Origin: Sphingobium ummariense RL-3
GTDB lineage: Bacteria > Pseudomonadota > Alphaproteobacteria > Sphingomonadales > Sphingomonadaceae
DNA: 63,028 nt
Assembly: GCF_000447205.1 (NCBI RefSeq)
Contig: NZ_AUWY01000111.1
Location: 1-63,028, forward strand
Reading direction: 5' to 3'
The notes beneath the pieces were generated by a model. It worked only from the letters and a program-made list of their open reading frames with translations, had not been told where the DNA came from and ran no database searches. The translations under genes and the position numbers were made by a program. This document shows positions 19,006 to 28,438 of this stretch, one piece after another. Each line of letters starts with the position of its first letter. Within the stretch, counting starts at the first letter, position 1.

Positions 19006-19890
19006 TCAGGGCGCCAGCGGCGAGGTCTGCGCCACTGGTGCGCCTTCGGACGTGCGAAGCGCCCGTGGCTCCAGGATCGCCGCGGTCTCTATGAGGTCGA
19101 GCGCGCGGCGCGCCTCCATATAGCGGCGGGCATATTGCAGCCACCGGTCGGCAACGGCCCGATTGGGCATCTGTTCCACCTCGACCAGGGCCGATCCGAC
19201 GCGGCCCGCGTCGATGTAGCGCAGCGCACGATCCAGCGCGATCTGCGGGCGCGGCGAAGGCGTGGAGGCGCGGCGGATGGTGACAAGCTCGCGCGCCTCG
19301 TGCCGCAGCGCCTGCCACCAGCTCGCATCGGGCGGCGGCGTCGTCACCTGATCGGCGATGTCCTGCAATCCGCCGCGCAGATCGGTGAGCGTGATCGGTT
19401 CCCGCGCGGCGTTGATGATGGTGGCGACGGCGCGCGGCTGGGCCTGGCCGAAGCGCAGCCGCAGCTGGCCTTCGATATAGCCGAGCGGGGCGCCGCTATC
19501 GAGCGCGCGGCGGGCGGCGAAGGCCACCAGCAGACCTTCGGCACGGGCAGCATTGCCGGAGGCGGCCTGCGCTTCGACCGTGATGCGGTTCAGCCGCTCT
19601 TCGAGCTGCACGACACGCCCGTCCAGCATCTGCGCGGCGTCGTGGCTGAGCGGGCGCATCGGCGCGGCACCCAGGTCAGCGGCGGGCACGGCGGCGACGG
19701 GCTGTGTCGCCGCGTCGCCCCAGCGGCGCTCGATCAGCGGCAGGGCCCAGAGGGTGATGAGGACGCCCACGGCGAAGGCGGCGAGAAGAAGGAGCAGCGT
19801 CAGCCAAAGGCCGCGGCGCGGCGCAGGAGCGGCTATAGCGGGCGGGGTCGCGGCTCCGTCCTCATCGCGCATCGGTGGCGTGTCCTCCAT
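19006..19890 (-). CDS. HemX/mitofilin-like membrane-anchored protein
   Basis: A 294-residue protein with a proline/alanine-rich cytosolic N-terminus (about 25 residues), one transmembrane segment (LWLTLLLLLAAFAVGVLITLW), a coiled-coil stretch around MLDGRVVQLEERLNRITVEAQ and a helical C-terminal domain. It follows hemD with a 29-base overlap, the place where alphaproteobacteria carry a mitofilin/HemX-like gene. By analogy it may help organise the inner membrane or haem synthesis; no catalytic motif is visible. Confidence 0.8.
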   Translation of the reverse strand: MEDTPPMRDEDGAATPPAIAAPAPRRGLWLTLLLLLAAFAVGVLITLWALPLIERRWGDAATQPVAAVPAADLGAAPMRPLSHDAAQMLDGRVVQLEERLNRITVEAQAASGNAARAEGLLVAFAARRALDSGAPLGYIEGQLRLRFGQAQPRAVATIINAAREPITLTDLRGGLQDIADQVTTPPPDASWWQALRHEARELVTIRRASTPSPRPQIALDRALRYIDAGRVGSALVEVEQMPNRAVADRWLQYARRYMEARRALDLIETAAILEPRALRTSEGAPVAQTSPLAP

Positions 19891-20563
19891 AGGGCGACAG
19901 TCCTTCGCACAATCGCGCGGCGAGGGCCAGCATCCTGTCGTCGGCGGGGCGTTCGGCGCTCACGGCGCTTGCCCAGCCGCCGCCGCAGGCGGCAAGCGCG
20001 GCCGGGCTGATGGCAACGATATGCTTCCCCATGCGCGCCGCTTCGGGCACCAGGGTCGCGAGGCGTGCGCCGGCGCGGGGCGAATGGACCAGCAGCACGG
20101 CGACGTCCGGCAAGCTTTCCTCCAGCGCGGCAGCACCCGTGGGACGCATCCGATAGACCGGGATACGCATGATGCGCAGTGGTCTGCCCTCGATCGGTGC
20201 GACGCTCTCGCCCGCAAGGTGCAACACCCTGTCATGGCCGTCGCCGACGATCCGCGCAGCGATCGCGCTGCCGTCGCCATCCCCGGCCGTGACGCGCGGA
20301 AAGCCTGCCTGGCGGAGCGCGTCGGCCGTCGCTTCACCCACGGCATAGGCGGGAAGGGCGCGATAGGCGCGAAGGTTGGCCAGTCGCGCTGTCTGCGCGC
20401 TGGTGACGAGCAGCGCGTCGAACTGGCCCGCCGGCGGCGCCTGCCAGGGCAGGGGTTCGGCTTCGAACAGGGGGACGCGCAGCGGGGAAAGCCCGAGAGC
20501 TTCAGCGCGCGCCGCGGTCCTGCCGGCGCCGGGTTCGGGCCGCAGGATCACGAGCGGCTTCAT
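19862..20563 (-). CDS. hemD: Uroporphyrinogen-III synthase
   Basis: Cyclises hydroxymethylbilane to uroporphyrinogen III. It has 233 residues, the usual size. The family is poorly conserved, but the opening KPLVILRPEPGAGRTAARAE, LLVTSAQTARL, the hinge YAVGEATADALRQAGF and the C-terminal HIVAISPAALAACG fit. The start at 20563 overlaps the stop of hemC as ATGA, supporting both this start and the assignment. It is second in hemC-hemD-hemX-like. Confidence 0.92.
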   Translation of the reverse strand: MKPLVILRPEPGAGRTAARAEALGLSPLRVPLFEAEPLPWQAPPAGQFDALLVTSAQTARLANLRAYRALPAYAVGEATADALRQAGFPRVTAGDGDGSAIAARIVGDGHDRVLHLAGESVAPIEGRPLRIMRIPVYRMRPTGAAALEESLPDVAVLLVHSPRAGARLATLVPEAARMGKHIVAISPAALAACGGGWASAVSAERPADDRMLALAARLCEGLSPYGGHATDAR

Positions 20564-21489
20564 GCCTCGAACAGCGCCCGCAGTGCCGGGCTCGCGCGAT
20601 CCAGCAGGGCACGGCCCATCGCCTCCGCCGCACATGTATCGCCGCGCGCGATCAGCCGCTCGTCGGCCACGCATTCCCGGCCATCGCTGCTCAGTATCTC
20701 TGCGCGCAGGCGGACGGTGTCATCATGCGCGAGCACGCCCAGCGCGCCGATCGGCGAATGGCAGGTGCCGCCAAGCCCTTTGAGCACCGCACGTTCCAGC
20801 GTCACGCAATCGAACGTATCGGCATCGTTGATCGCCTGCAGCAGCGACAGCACCGTCTGATTGGCGGCCAGCGTCTCGATGCCGACCGCCCCCTGCGAAG
20901 GGGCGGGCAGCATCATATCCACCGGCATCGCGGTGCCGATGTTCTCCTGTCCCAGCCGGTCCAGCCCCGCAGCCGCCAGCAATGTGGCGTGCACCTCTCC
21001 CGCCTCCAGCTTGGCGAGGCGCGTGGCGACATTGCCGCGGAACACTGTGATGGTCGCGTCCGGTCGCTGCCGGCGCACCATCGCCGCGCGGCGCGGCGAG
21101 CTGGTTCCGACCAGTGGTTCAGGCGGCAGCGCCGCCAGGCTTTCCGCCCCTACCAGCCGGTCGCGCACGTCCGCGCGCGGCAGCATGGCGGCGATACGGA
21201 TGGTTTCCGGGCGCAGCGTCTCCACATCCTTCATGGAGTGCACGGCGATGTCGATCTCCCCGCTTGCCAGCGCCCGGTCCAGCTCCTTGGTCCAGAGCGC
21301 CTTGCCGCCGATCTCGGCGAGGGCACGATCCTGGATGCGGTCGCCGCTGGTCTGGACGATCACGGTCTCGATGGCCTCCAGAGGCCAGCCATGGCGCGCG
21401 CGCAGCGCCTGCGCGGTCATATGGGCCTGGGCGAGCGCGAGCGGCGAGCCACGGGTACCGAGGCGAAGCGGTCGGGAAAGGGCAGTCAT
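20560..21489 (-). CDS. hemC: Hydroxymethylbilane synthase (porphobilinogen deaminase)
   Basis: Polymerises four porphobilinogen units to hydroxymethylbilane. It has 309 residues, full length. Signatures are LRLGTRGSPLALAQA, AVHSMKDVETL, GTSSPRRAAMVRRQRPD, FRGNVATRLAKLEAGE and the dipyrromethane-cofactor cysteine in LGGTCHSPIGALG. It is divergent from tsaD with about 45 bases between starts. It heads a coupled haem-synthesis operon. Confidence 0.97.
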   Translation of the reverse strand: MTALSRPLRLGTRGSPLALAQAHMTAQALRARHGWPLEAIETVIVQTSGDRIQDRALAEIGGKALWTKELDRALASGEIDIAVHSMKDVETLRPETIRIAAMLPRADVRDRLVGAESLAALPPEPLVGTSSPRRAAMVRRQRPDATITVFRGNVATRLAKLEAGEVHATLLAAAGLDRLGQENIGTAMPVDMMLPAPSQGAVGIETLAANQTVLSLLQAINDADTFDCVTLERAVLKGLGGTCHSPIGALGVLAHDDTVRLRAEILSSDGRECVADERLIARGDTCAAEAMGRALLDRASPALRALFEA

Positions 21490-21534
21490 ATGCGGCCTTG
21501 CTCTAATGGCCGGGGGCATTAGATGGAAGCGGCA

Positions 21535-22569
21535 ATGACCATCATCCTCGGCCTGGAATCGAGCTGCGACGAGACCGCGGCGGCGCTGGTGACGGCGGAG
21601 GGCAGAATCCTCGCCCATCGGCTCGCGACGCAGGAGGAAGCGCACCGCCCCTATGGCGGCGTCGTGCCGGAGATCGCCGCGCGCGCGCATGTCGAGGCGC
21701 TGAGCCCGTTGATCGAGGCGGCGCTGGCCGATGCGGACATGACCCTGGACGATGTCGACGTGATCGCCGCGACCGCCGGGCCGGGCCTGATCGGCGGCGT
21801 GATGGTCGGCCTCGTCACCGGCAAGGCGCTCGCCCATGCGGCGGGCAAGCCGCTGGTGGCGGTCAACCATCTGGAGGGCCATGCGCTTTCCCCCCGGCTC
21901 GCCGACCCGTCGTTGCGCTTTCCCTATCTGCTGCTGCTGGTGTCGGGTGGCCATTGCCAGCTGCTCCACGTCAGGGGTCCGGGCGACTATGCCCGGCTCG
22001 CCACCACGATCGACGACGCGGCGGGCGAGGCCTTCGACAAGACGGCGAAGCTGCTCGGCCTCGGCTTTCCCGGCGGTCCTGCCGTGGAGAAAGCGGCGGC
22101 CAAGGGCGATCCCAAGGCCGTGCCGCTGCCGCGCCCGCTTGTCGGATCGGACGAGCCGCATTTCTCCTTCGCCGGCCTCAAGAGCGCGGTGATGCGCGCG
22201 GCGCAGTCCGGCCAATATGCGACCGAGGATATCGCCGCCAGCTTCCAGCAGGCCGTGATCGACTGTCTGGTCGACCGCACCCGCCGGGCGCTGGGGGCGA
22301 GCGCGGGCGTGACCGCGCTGGTCGTGGCGGGCGGTGTCGCTGCGAACCAGGCCGTGCGCGGGGCGCTGACCGCGCTGGCGGCGGAACGCGATTTGCCGTT
22401 CGTCGCGCCGCCGCTGTGGCTGTGTACCGACAATGCGGCGATGATCGCCTGGGCCGGGGCGGAGCGCTATGCTGCCGGCATGGTCGACGATCTTTCCATC
22501 CCTGCCCGTCCCCGCTGGCCGCTCGATCCCGATGCCGAGAAGGCGCGCGGCGCCGGAGTCAAGGCATGA
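21535..22569 (+). CDS. tsaD: tRNA threonylcarbamoyladenosine synthesis protein TsaD
   Basis: Transfers threonylcarbamoyl to A37 of ANN-decoding tRNAs with TsaB/TsaE. It has 344 residues from ATG 21535, chosen over ATG 21523 because GGAAG lies upstream at good spacing. It shows [15 protein letters not shown], the metal-binding [22 protein letters not shown] and [16 protein letters not shown]. It is followed 13 bases later by gpsA, a common alphaproteobacterial pairing, and is divergent from hemC. Confidence 0.96.
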   Translation: MTIILGLESSCDETAAALVTAEGRILAHRLATQEEAHRPYGGVVPEIAARAHVEALSPLIEAALADADMTLDDVDVIAATAGPGLIGGVMVGLVTGKALAHAAGKPLVAVNHLEGHALSPRLADPSLRFPYLLLLVSGGHCQLLHVRGPGDYARLATTIDDAAGEAFDKTAKLLGLGFPGGPAVEKAAAKGDPKAVPLPRPLVGSDEPHFSFAGLKSAVMRAAQSGQYATEDIAASFQQAVIDCLVDRTRRALGASAGVTALVVAGGVAANQAVRGALTALAAERDLPFVAPPLWLCTDNAAMIAWAGAERYAAGMVDDLSIPARPRWPLDPDAEKARGAGVKA

Positions 22570-22582
22570 AGGGCGTGAGGGC

Positions 22583-23554
22583 ATGAAGGCGGGCGTCATC
22601 GGCGCGGGGGCCTGGGGCACGGCGCTGGCGCAATTGCTTGCCGCCGACGGGCAGGAGGTGCGCCTGTGGGCGCGCGAGCCCGACGTGGTGGATGCGATCA
22701 ATCGCGACCATGTGAACCCGCTCTATCTGCCCGGAGTCCCGCTGTCCGCCAGCATCGTCTCCACCGATGCGATGGCGGACATGGCCGACCGCGAGATGCT
22801 GCTGGTCGTCAGCCCCGCCCAGCATCTGCGCAGCGTCGTCGCGCAGGCGCCGGCGGGCGTGCCGCTGGTCCTCTGTTCCAAGGGCATCGAGGCCGGCACC
22901 TCCCTGCTGATGTCCGAAGTCGCGGCGCAGGCGCAGCCGACTTCGCCGATCGCCGTCCTGTCCGGTCCCACCTTCGCGGCGGAGGTGGCGCGCGGCCTGC
23001 CCACTGCGATCACTCTGGCCTGCGCCGATGGCGACCTTGCCGCGCGGATCGCACAGCGCATCGCCCGGCCGGCCTTCCGGCCCTATCTCTCCGACGACGT
23101 GATCGGCGCGGAGATCGGCGGCGCGGTCAAGAATGTGCTCGCCATCGCCTGCGGCGTGACCGAGGGCGCGGGGCTTGGCCTCAATGCGCGCGCGGCGCTC
23201 ATCAGCCGGGGCTTTGCGGAGATGACCCGCTTCGGCCTCGCGCGCGGGGCGCGGGTGGAGACGCTGGCCGGCCTGTCGGGCCTGGGCGACCTGGTGCTCA
23301 CCTGCTCCTCAACCAACTCGCGCAATTTTTCGCTGGGCAAGGGGCTGGGCGAAGGCCGTCCGGCGGCCGAGCTTCTCGCCAACCGACGCACCGTGGCGGA
23401 AGGCGCGTTCACCGCCCCCGTGCTGCGGGCGGCGGCAAGGGCCGCGGGCGTGGAAATGCCGGTGACGGAAGCGGTCTGCGCGCTGCTGGAAGATGTTGCG
23501 CCGCTGGCACAGGTGATCGACGCACTGCTCGCCCGACCGCTGCGGCCCGAATAA
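22583..23554 (+). CDS. gpsA: Glycerol-3-phosphate dehydrogenase [NAD(P)+]
   Basis: Reduces dihydroxyacetone phosphate to sn-glycerol 3-phosphate for phospholipid synthesis. It has 323 residues. The N-terminal Rossmann motif is VIGAGAWGTALAQLL; SKGIEAGT, VLSGPTFAAEVA, the catalytic Lys in GGAVKNVLAIACG and LAGLSGLGDLVLTC complete the family pattern. ATG 22583 is preferred because it begins directly before the nucleotide-binding strand. It probably shares a transcript with tsaD. Confidence 0.96.
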   Translation: MKAGVIGAGAWGTALAQLLAADGQEVRLWAREPDVVDAINRDHVNPLYLPGVPLSASIVSTDAMADMADREMLLVVSPAQHLRSVVAQAPAGVPLVLCSKGIEAGTSLLMSEVAAQAQPTSPIAVLSGPTFAAEVARGLPTAITLACADGDLAARIAQRIARPAFRPYLSDDVIGAEIGGAVKNVLAIACGVTEGAGLGLNARAALISRGFAEMTRFGLARGARVETLAGLSGLGDLVLTCSSTNSRNFSLGKGLGEGRPAAELLANRRTVAEGAFTAPVLRAAARAAGVEMPVTEAVCALLEDVAPLAQVIDALLARPLRPE

Positions 23555-23601
23555 AGCATCGCCCCCGCAGCCGATATTGCTTACATTGCGCTTTCGACAC
23601 C

Positions 23602-25128
23602 ATGACGCGACAGGGGGATCATAAGTCTTTGGCGGCCGAGGTATCCCCTCCGGATCAGCAGGATGACATTGCGGCGCTGGCCAGGGGCGGGCGCACCAAC
23701 ATCTTCGGTTTCCTGCTACGGCTGGCCGCGCGCCTGCCCTTCCTGTTCATCGCGGGGCGCTGGTACGGCGCCGACGCGCTGGGCCGCTTCGCCTATGCGG
23801 TGCTGGTGGTCGAATTCGCCGCGCAGCTCGCGACACTGGGCCTCAAGCGCGGGCTGGCCGGCGCACTGACCCAGACCGAGCGGCCGCACAGCCATGTCGT
23901 GACGGACGCGATGGTGGTCACGCTCGCCGCTTCGCTGGTCGCGAGCGGGCTGCTCGTCGCCTTCCCCCAGGCGATGTTCCCCAACAGCGGCATCAACGGG
24001 CTGGACCGGCTGCTGGCGCTGACGGCCATTGCGGTCGCGCTGTCCGACGTGGCGCTGGCGGCCTGCGCCTATCGCTTCGACATCGGCGCCACGGTACGCG
24101 CGCGGTCGATCATCGAGCCATGGGCGATCAGCATCGGCGCCTTCGCCTTCGCCTTCTATTCGACCCGCGACGGCCTCATCCTCTCCTATGTCGCCTCGAT
24201 GATCGCGGCGATGGTCGCCTCCATCATCCCCATGACCCGTCATTACGGCATTCCCTATGGCTGGCGTCCCGATGCGGGGCGGCTCTGGCGCCTCGCGCGA
24301 CGAAACCTGCCGCTGGCAGCGGCGGACGGCGTGGAATGGGGGTCGCGCCGGCTGGATCTCGCCATCCTCGGCCTGTTCGTCAGCCCGGCGGCGGTCGGCA
24401 TCTACTATGTCGCGCAGCAGGTCGCCTCCCTGCCGCAGAAGCTCAAGACCAGCTTCGAGCCGATCCTGGGCCCCGTCATCACCCGCAACCTTGCGGAGGG
24501 CAATCTGGTCGCCATCGCCCGGCAGGTCAGTCAGGTCGGCTTCTGGATCATCGCCGCCCAGGCGGGCATCGCGCTGGCGCTGGGCATTCCCGGCGAGGCG
24601 GTGATGGGCCTGGTCGGCCCGCATTTCGTGAGTGGAACCGGCGCTCTCGCCTTCCTGCTGCTGGCCGAGGTGGTGGCGGCCACCGCAGTGGTGAGCGAAT
24701 CGGCGCTCGTCTATATCGCGCGCCACCGGAACCTGATGATCTCGCTGTTCATGATCGCCCTGCAGGCGGTGCTGAGCTTCCTGCTGATCCTGGCGGCGAA
24801 GCGCCTCGGCATGCCCGCCATGGCCGTGGCCGCGGCGCCCGCGCTGGCTCTCTGCCTTGCGCTGGGCGTCGGTGCGCTGGTGAAGGCGCGGCTGCTGGCG
24901 CGGCTGCTGGGCGCGCCGGTCAACGCCTGGCGCTGGCCGCTGCTGAGCGCCGCCGCCGCGGCGAGCGTCGTGGGCATGGGCTTCGTGGCGTTGCCGCCGC
25001 GTTTCGAATGGGTGGAGCTGGTCTTTGGCGTCGCCGCGATCCTGGGCGCCTATGGCATCGTCATCTGGCGCTGGGGGTTCGGCTCCGAGGATCGAACGCT
25101 GTTCCGTCGCGACAAGGCTGCGGCCTGA
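23602..25128 (+). CDS. Wzx-like polysaccharide/oligosaccharide flippase
   Basis: A 508-residue polytopic inner-membrane protein of the MATE/MOP flippase superfamily with roughly 12-14 hydrophobic segments. RGGRTNIFGFLLRLAARLPF at the N-terminus and YYVAQQVASLPQKLKTSFEP in the middle are typical of lipid-linked polysaccharide translocases (PST family). The start is ATG 23602, 47 bases after gpsA. No glycosyltransferases adjoin it, so it may work with the glycan genes near 31-35 kb or elsewhere. The substrate is unknown. Confidence 0.85.
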   Translation: MTRQGDHKSLAAEVSPPDQQDDIAALARGGRTNIFGFLLRLAARLPFLFIAGRWYGADALGRFAYAVLVVEFAAQLATLGLKRGLAGALTQTERPHSHVVTDAMVVTLAASLVASGLLVAFPQAMFPNSGINGLDRLLALTAIAVALSDVALAACAYRFDIGATVRARSIIEPWAISIGAFAFAFYSTRDGLILSYVASMIAAMVASIIPMTRHYGIPYGWRPDAGRLWRLARRNLPLAAADGVEWGSRRLDLAILGLFVSPAAVGIYYVAQQVASLPQKLKTSFEPILGPVITRNLAEGNLVAIARQVSQVGFWIIAAQAGIALALGIPGEAVMGLVGPHFVSGTGALAFLLLAEVVAATAVVSESALVYIARHRNLMISLFMIALQAVLSFLLILAAKRLGMPAMAVAAAPALALCLALGVGALVKARLLARLLGAPVNAWRWPLLSAAAAASVVGMGFVALPPRFEWVELVFGVAAILGAYGIVIWRWGFGSEDRTLFRRDKAAA

Positions 25129-25177
25129 AGGCCGGGCCGTGTGCCCCGCTTCGGCAGCGGAGCACGACCTTTGCGGT

Positions 25178-26179
25178 TCAGGCGAACAGTTTTGCCCGAA
25201 TGAGGTTCAAATCCTCCTCGGGCCGGGCGCCCCAGTGGGAGATGACCTCGGCAGCCGCTGCCGCGCCCAGGCGCAGACAATCGTCCACGGCCATGCCGTC
25301 GATATGCGCCGCCAGGAAGCCGGCCGCGAACAGGTCGCCCGCACCGGTCGTGTCCACGATCTGCGCTACCGGCGCAGCCGGCGCCTCGTAGCGCTGACCA
25401 TCGACCACCGCGATCGCACCCTTCTCGCTGCGGGTCGACACCAGCACCGGAACCTGTGCGGCGATGGACGCGACGGCCTGGTCGAAGTCGTCGATCTGCG
25501 CGAGCGACTGGATCTCGCCCTCATTGGAGAAGAGGATGTCGATCATGCCTGAGTCGATCAGGTCGATGAAGTCGGCACGGTGCCGGTCGATCACGAAATT
25601 GTCGGACAGGGTGAAGGCGACCTTGCGGCCCGCGCCTCGCGCCGCCTCGATCGCCGCGCGCATCGCCGCGCGCGGCTGCTCGGGATCCCAGAGATAGCCT
25701 TCCAGATAGAGAATGCCCGCCGAGCGGATCAGGTCGAGGTCGAGCGCCGCCTCGGGCAGGAACTGGGACGCACCGAGGAAGGTGTTCATCGTTCGCTGCG
25801 CGTCGGGCGTGACCAGGATCAGGCAGCGCGCTGTCGGCACCTCGCCGGTCATGGCCGGCGTATCGAAGCGGATGCCCATCGCCTGAATGTCATGGGCGAA
25901 GACCTTGCCGAGCTGGTCGTCGCACACTTGGCCTATGAAGCCGCAGCTCTTGCCGAGCGCGGCGAGGCCTGCCAGCGTGTTGGCGGCCGACCCGCCGCTG
26001 ATCTCCCGCGCGGCCGCCATGTCGGCATAGAGTGTTTCGGCCATTTCGGCATCGATCAACTGCATGCCCCCCTTGGTCAGCGCATGCTGGGCGAGGAAGG
26101 CGTCGTCGCTGCGGGCGAGGACATCGACGATGGCATTGCCGATCGCGACGACATCGAGCGTGGGTGCGGAAACGGTCAA
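25178..26179 (-). CDS. PfkB-family sugar/nucleoside kinase (adenosine-kinase-like)
   Basis: A 333-residue carbohydrate kinase. VVAIGNAIVDVLA, GGSAANTLAGLAALG (substrate loop) and the anion-hole/catalytic VDTTGAGDLFAAGFLA are clear. The subgroup resembles adenosine kinases of alphaproteobacteria. The start is probably TTG 26179: AAGGAT lies five bases upstream and the family sequence begins there, while the upstream extension is low in similarity. A purine-salvage role is likely but the substrate is unproven. Confidence 0.88.
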   Translation of the reverse strand: MTVSAPTLDVVAIGNAIVDVLARSDDAFLAQHALTKGGMQLIDAEMAETLYADMAAAREISGGSAANTLAGLAALGKSCGFIGQVCDDQLGKVFAHDIQAMGIRFDTPAMTGEVPTARCLILVTPDAQRTMNTFLGASQFLPEAALDLDLIRSAGILYLEGYLWDPEQPRAAMRAAIEAARGAGRKVAFTLSDNFVIDRHRADFIDLIDSGMIDILFSNEGEIQSLAQIDDFDQAVASIAAQVPVLVSTRSEKGAIAVVDGQRYEAPAAPVAQIVDTTGAGDLFAAGFLAAHIDGMAVDDCLRLGAAAAAEVISHWGARPEEDLNLIRAKLFA

Positions 26180-26316
26180 GCAGGATCCTTGGTCTCTGGA
26201 GGAAGGAATGGCACAAATTGCGCTGTGTCTATCGGTGGCCGGGACCGGGCGCAACCGGAGATGGGGAGGCGGCTGGGACGATTGACCGGATCGGGCTTTG
26301 GCTGGATAGCTGGCCC

Positions 26317-26985
26317 ATGGTCCTGACTGCCGCCTTCCGCGCCTTTCCGACGATCTTCCATTCGGCCGCACTGCGCCTGCTGCTCAAGACGTTGGCGCTG
26401 ACCCTTCTGATCTTCGCCCTGTTGGGGACGGGCTTGTGGTGGGCTTTTCACGCGGTACGGCTGCATTTCGGCTGGGGCGGCGGCGGTTTTGCGGAGGCGG
26501 TGGCCGCCGTGCTGGCGGTCGTCGCAGCAGGCTGGCTGCTGTTCCGCGCCACCGCCATGGCGACCATGAGCCTTTTCGCCGATGACATCGTGATGGCGGT
26601 CGAGCGGGACCGCTATCCGGAGGCTGCCGCCGCCGCGCGGCCGATGGGCATGGCGCGCAGCCTGCGTTTCGCCCTCGCCTCCGTGGGCCGCACGATCGGC
26701 TGGAACCTGCTGGCGCTGCCCGCCTATGTCCTGCTGCTGGTGACGGGCGTCGGGACGATCACGCTGTTCCTGGCGCTCAACGCCTATCTGCTGGGCCGCG
26801 ACATGGCCGACATGGTGGAGCCGCGCCATCCCGCCCTGCCGCCCATCCCGCGTGGCAGCCGGTGGCTCATGGGCCTCGTCTCGGCGCTTCTGTTCCTGAT
26901 CCCGTTGGTCAACCTGCTTGCGCCGATCTGGAGCGCGGCTATGGCGGTGCACATGCTGCACGGCGCCCGAAGGACCACCGCATGA
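26317..26985 (+). CDS. EI24-domain membrane protein (CysZ-like fold)
   Basis: A 222-residue inner-membrane protein with four or more hydrophobic segments (TLALTLLIFALLGTGLWW, VAAVLAVVAAGWLLF, LLALPAYVLLLVTGVG, LVSALLFLIPLVNLL). The order and the FLALNAYLLGRDM motif fit the EI24/CysZ family, whose best-known member supports sulfate uptake. No cysteine-synthesis gene is nearby, so sulfate transport is not supported by context. Its stop overlaps the next start (ATGA). Confidence 0.83.
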   Translation: MVLTAAFRAFPTIFHSAALRLLLKTLALTLLIFALLGTGLWWAFHAVRLHFGWGGGGFAEAVAAVLAVVAAGWLLFRATAMATMSLFADDIVMAVERDRYPEAAAAARPMGMARSLRFALASVGRTIGWNLLALPAYVLLLVTGVGTITLFLALNAYLLGRDMADMVEPRHPALPPIPRGSRWLMGLVSALLFLIPLVNLLAPIWSAAMAVHMLHGARRTTA

Positions 26986-27365
26986 ACGCCCTGCGCCTCG
27001 CCGCCGTCTGCACGCTTGCGTTGTCGCTCGCCGCCTGTAGCGCCGCGACCGTCGTGCCGCCCGCGACCGGTTATGCGCCGGCGCCCGCGCCGCCCGGCCC
27101 ACCGCCCAGCGCCTTCACGAAGCCGGGGCCGATCAACGGCATGGACGCGAAGCAGCTCAGCCGGATGTTCGGCGCGCCGCGCCTCGACATTCGCGAAAGC
27201 ACGGTGCGCAAGCTTCAGTTCGCCAATGGGCGCTGCGTGCTCGACGCCTATCTCTATGCCCCGGCGCGCGGCAAGGAACCGGTGGTCACCCATGTCGATG
27301 CCCGCCAGCCGAACGGAACGGATGTCGATCCGGCGAGCTGCGTCGCCGCATTGCAGGCCAAGTAG
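26982..27365 (+). CDS. Small putative lipoprotein
   Basis: A 127-residue protein with a signal peptide ending in a lipobox (ALSLAACSA), then a Pro/Ala-rich linker and a compact domain (MFGAPRLDIRESTVRKLQF ... NGRCVLDAYLY). The MFGxPxxxRxE pattern resembles SmpA/OmlA-like outer-membrane lipoprotein folds. Translation is coupled to the EI24 gene (ATGA overlap). It ends 4 bases from the convergent queG. The function is unknown. Confidence 0.82.
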   Translation: MNALRLAAVCTLALSLAACSAATVVPPATGYAPAPAPPGPPPSAFTKPGPINGMDAKQLSRMFGAPRLDIRESTVRKLQFANGRCVLDAYLYAPARGKEPVVTHVDARQPNGTDVDPASCVAALQAK

Positions 27366-27369
27366 AGGC

Positions 27370-28416
27370 TCAGGGCGAGAGCCGCCCGATCGCCCATCGC
27401 GCGGCGTCCGCTACCGCGGGATCGATATCGCCCAGCAACGGCCGCAGCCGATCGAGCAGCCGGGGGTCGCCGCTGTTGCCCGCTGCGATGGCGGCGTTGC
27501 GGACCATGCGGTCGCGGCCGATGCGCTTGATCGGCGAGCCGGAGAAGATTTCGCGGAACGCGGCGTCGTCGAGGTCCAGCAGGTCCGCCAGCGCCGGCGC
27601 TGCCAGCTCCGCCCGGCCGAGGAAGGCGCGATTGGCGGCCGCCGCATCGGCGAACTTGTTCCACGGGCATATTGCCAGGCAGTCGTCGCAGCCATAGATG
27701 CGGTTGCCGATCCCCGCCCGCAGCGCCTCAGGGATCGGTCCCTTATGCTCGATCGTGAGATAAGAGATGCAGCGCCGTGCATCGACGACATAGGGACTGG
27801 GGAAGGCGTCGGTCGGGCAGGCGGACTGGCAGGCGGTGCAGCTGCCGCAATGATCCTCCTCCGCCGCATCCGGCTCCAGCGCGATTTCGCTGTAGATCGC
27901 CCCCAGGAACAGCCAGCTGCCATGCGCGCGGCTGACGAGGTTGCTGTGCTTGCCCTGCCAGCCCAGGCCCGCCGCCTGCGCCAGCGGTTTTTCCATCACC
28001 GGCGCGGTGTCGACGAAGACCTTGAGGCTGCCCGGCTGCTGCTCCACCAGCCAGCGGGCGAGCGCCTTCAGCCCCTTCTTCACCACGTCATGATAGTCGC
28101 GGCCCTGCGCATAGACCGAGATGCGGCCCCGGTCGCCTGCGCCCGCCAGCGCCAGCGGGTCGCGCGACGGGGCATAGCTCATGCCCAGCATCACGACGCT
28201 CCGCACGTCGGGCCACAGCCCTTGCGGCGATCCGCGCTGCGCCGCGCGCTCCTCCATCCACAGCATGTCGCCATGATGGCCCGCCGCCAGCCAGTCGCGC
28301 AGCCGCGCCTCGGCCAGCGGCGCCGCGTCGGCGCGCGCTATGGCGCAGGCGGCGAAGCCCAGCCGCGCCGCTTCCGCCTTCAGGCGCTGTTCCAATGTTT
28401 CGATTTGCACGGGCAC
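27370..28416 (-). CDS. queG: Epoxyqueuosine reductase
   Basis: The last step of queuosine tRNA modification: cobalamin-dependent reduction of epoxyqueuosine. It has 348 residues. Two [4Fe-4S] clusters are plain: [16 protein letters not shown] and [29 protein letters not shown] and [13 protein letters not shown] are family blocks. The C-terminus ([17 protein letters not shown]) is HEAT-like. The start is GTG 28416, 22 bases from the divergent ABC gene. Confidence 0.95.
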   Translation of the reverse strand: MPVQIETLEQRLKAEAARLGFAACAIARADAAPLAEARLRDWLAAGHHGDMLWMEERAAQRGSPQGLWPDVRSVVMLGMSYAPSRDPLALAGAGDRGRISVYAQGRDYHDVVKKGLKALARWLVEQQPGSLKVFVDTAPVMEKPLAQAAGLGWQGKHSNLVSRAHGSWLFLGAIYSEIALEPDAAEEDHCGSCTACQSACPTDAFPSPYVVDARRCISYLTIEHKGPIPEALRAGIGNRIYGCDDCLAICPWNKFADAAAANRAFLGRAELAAPALADLLDLDDAAFREIFSGSPIKRIGRDRMVRNAAIAAGNSGDPRLLDRLRPLLGDIDPAVADAARWAIGRLSP

Positions 28417-28438
28417 GGCGCCAGACTATCAGGGACGG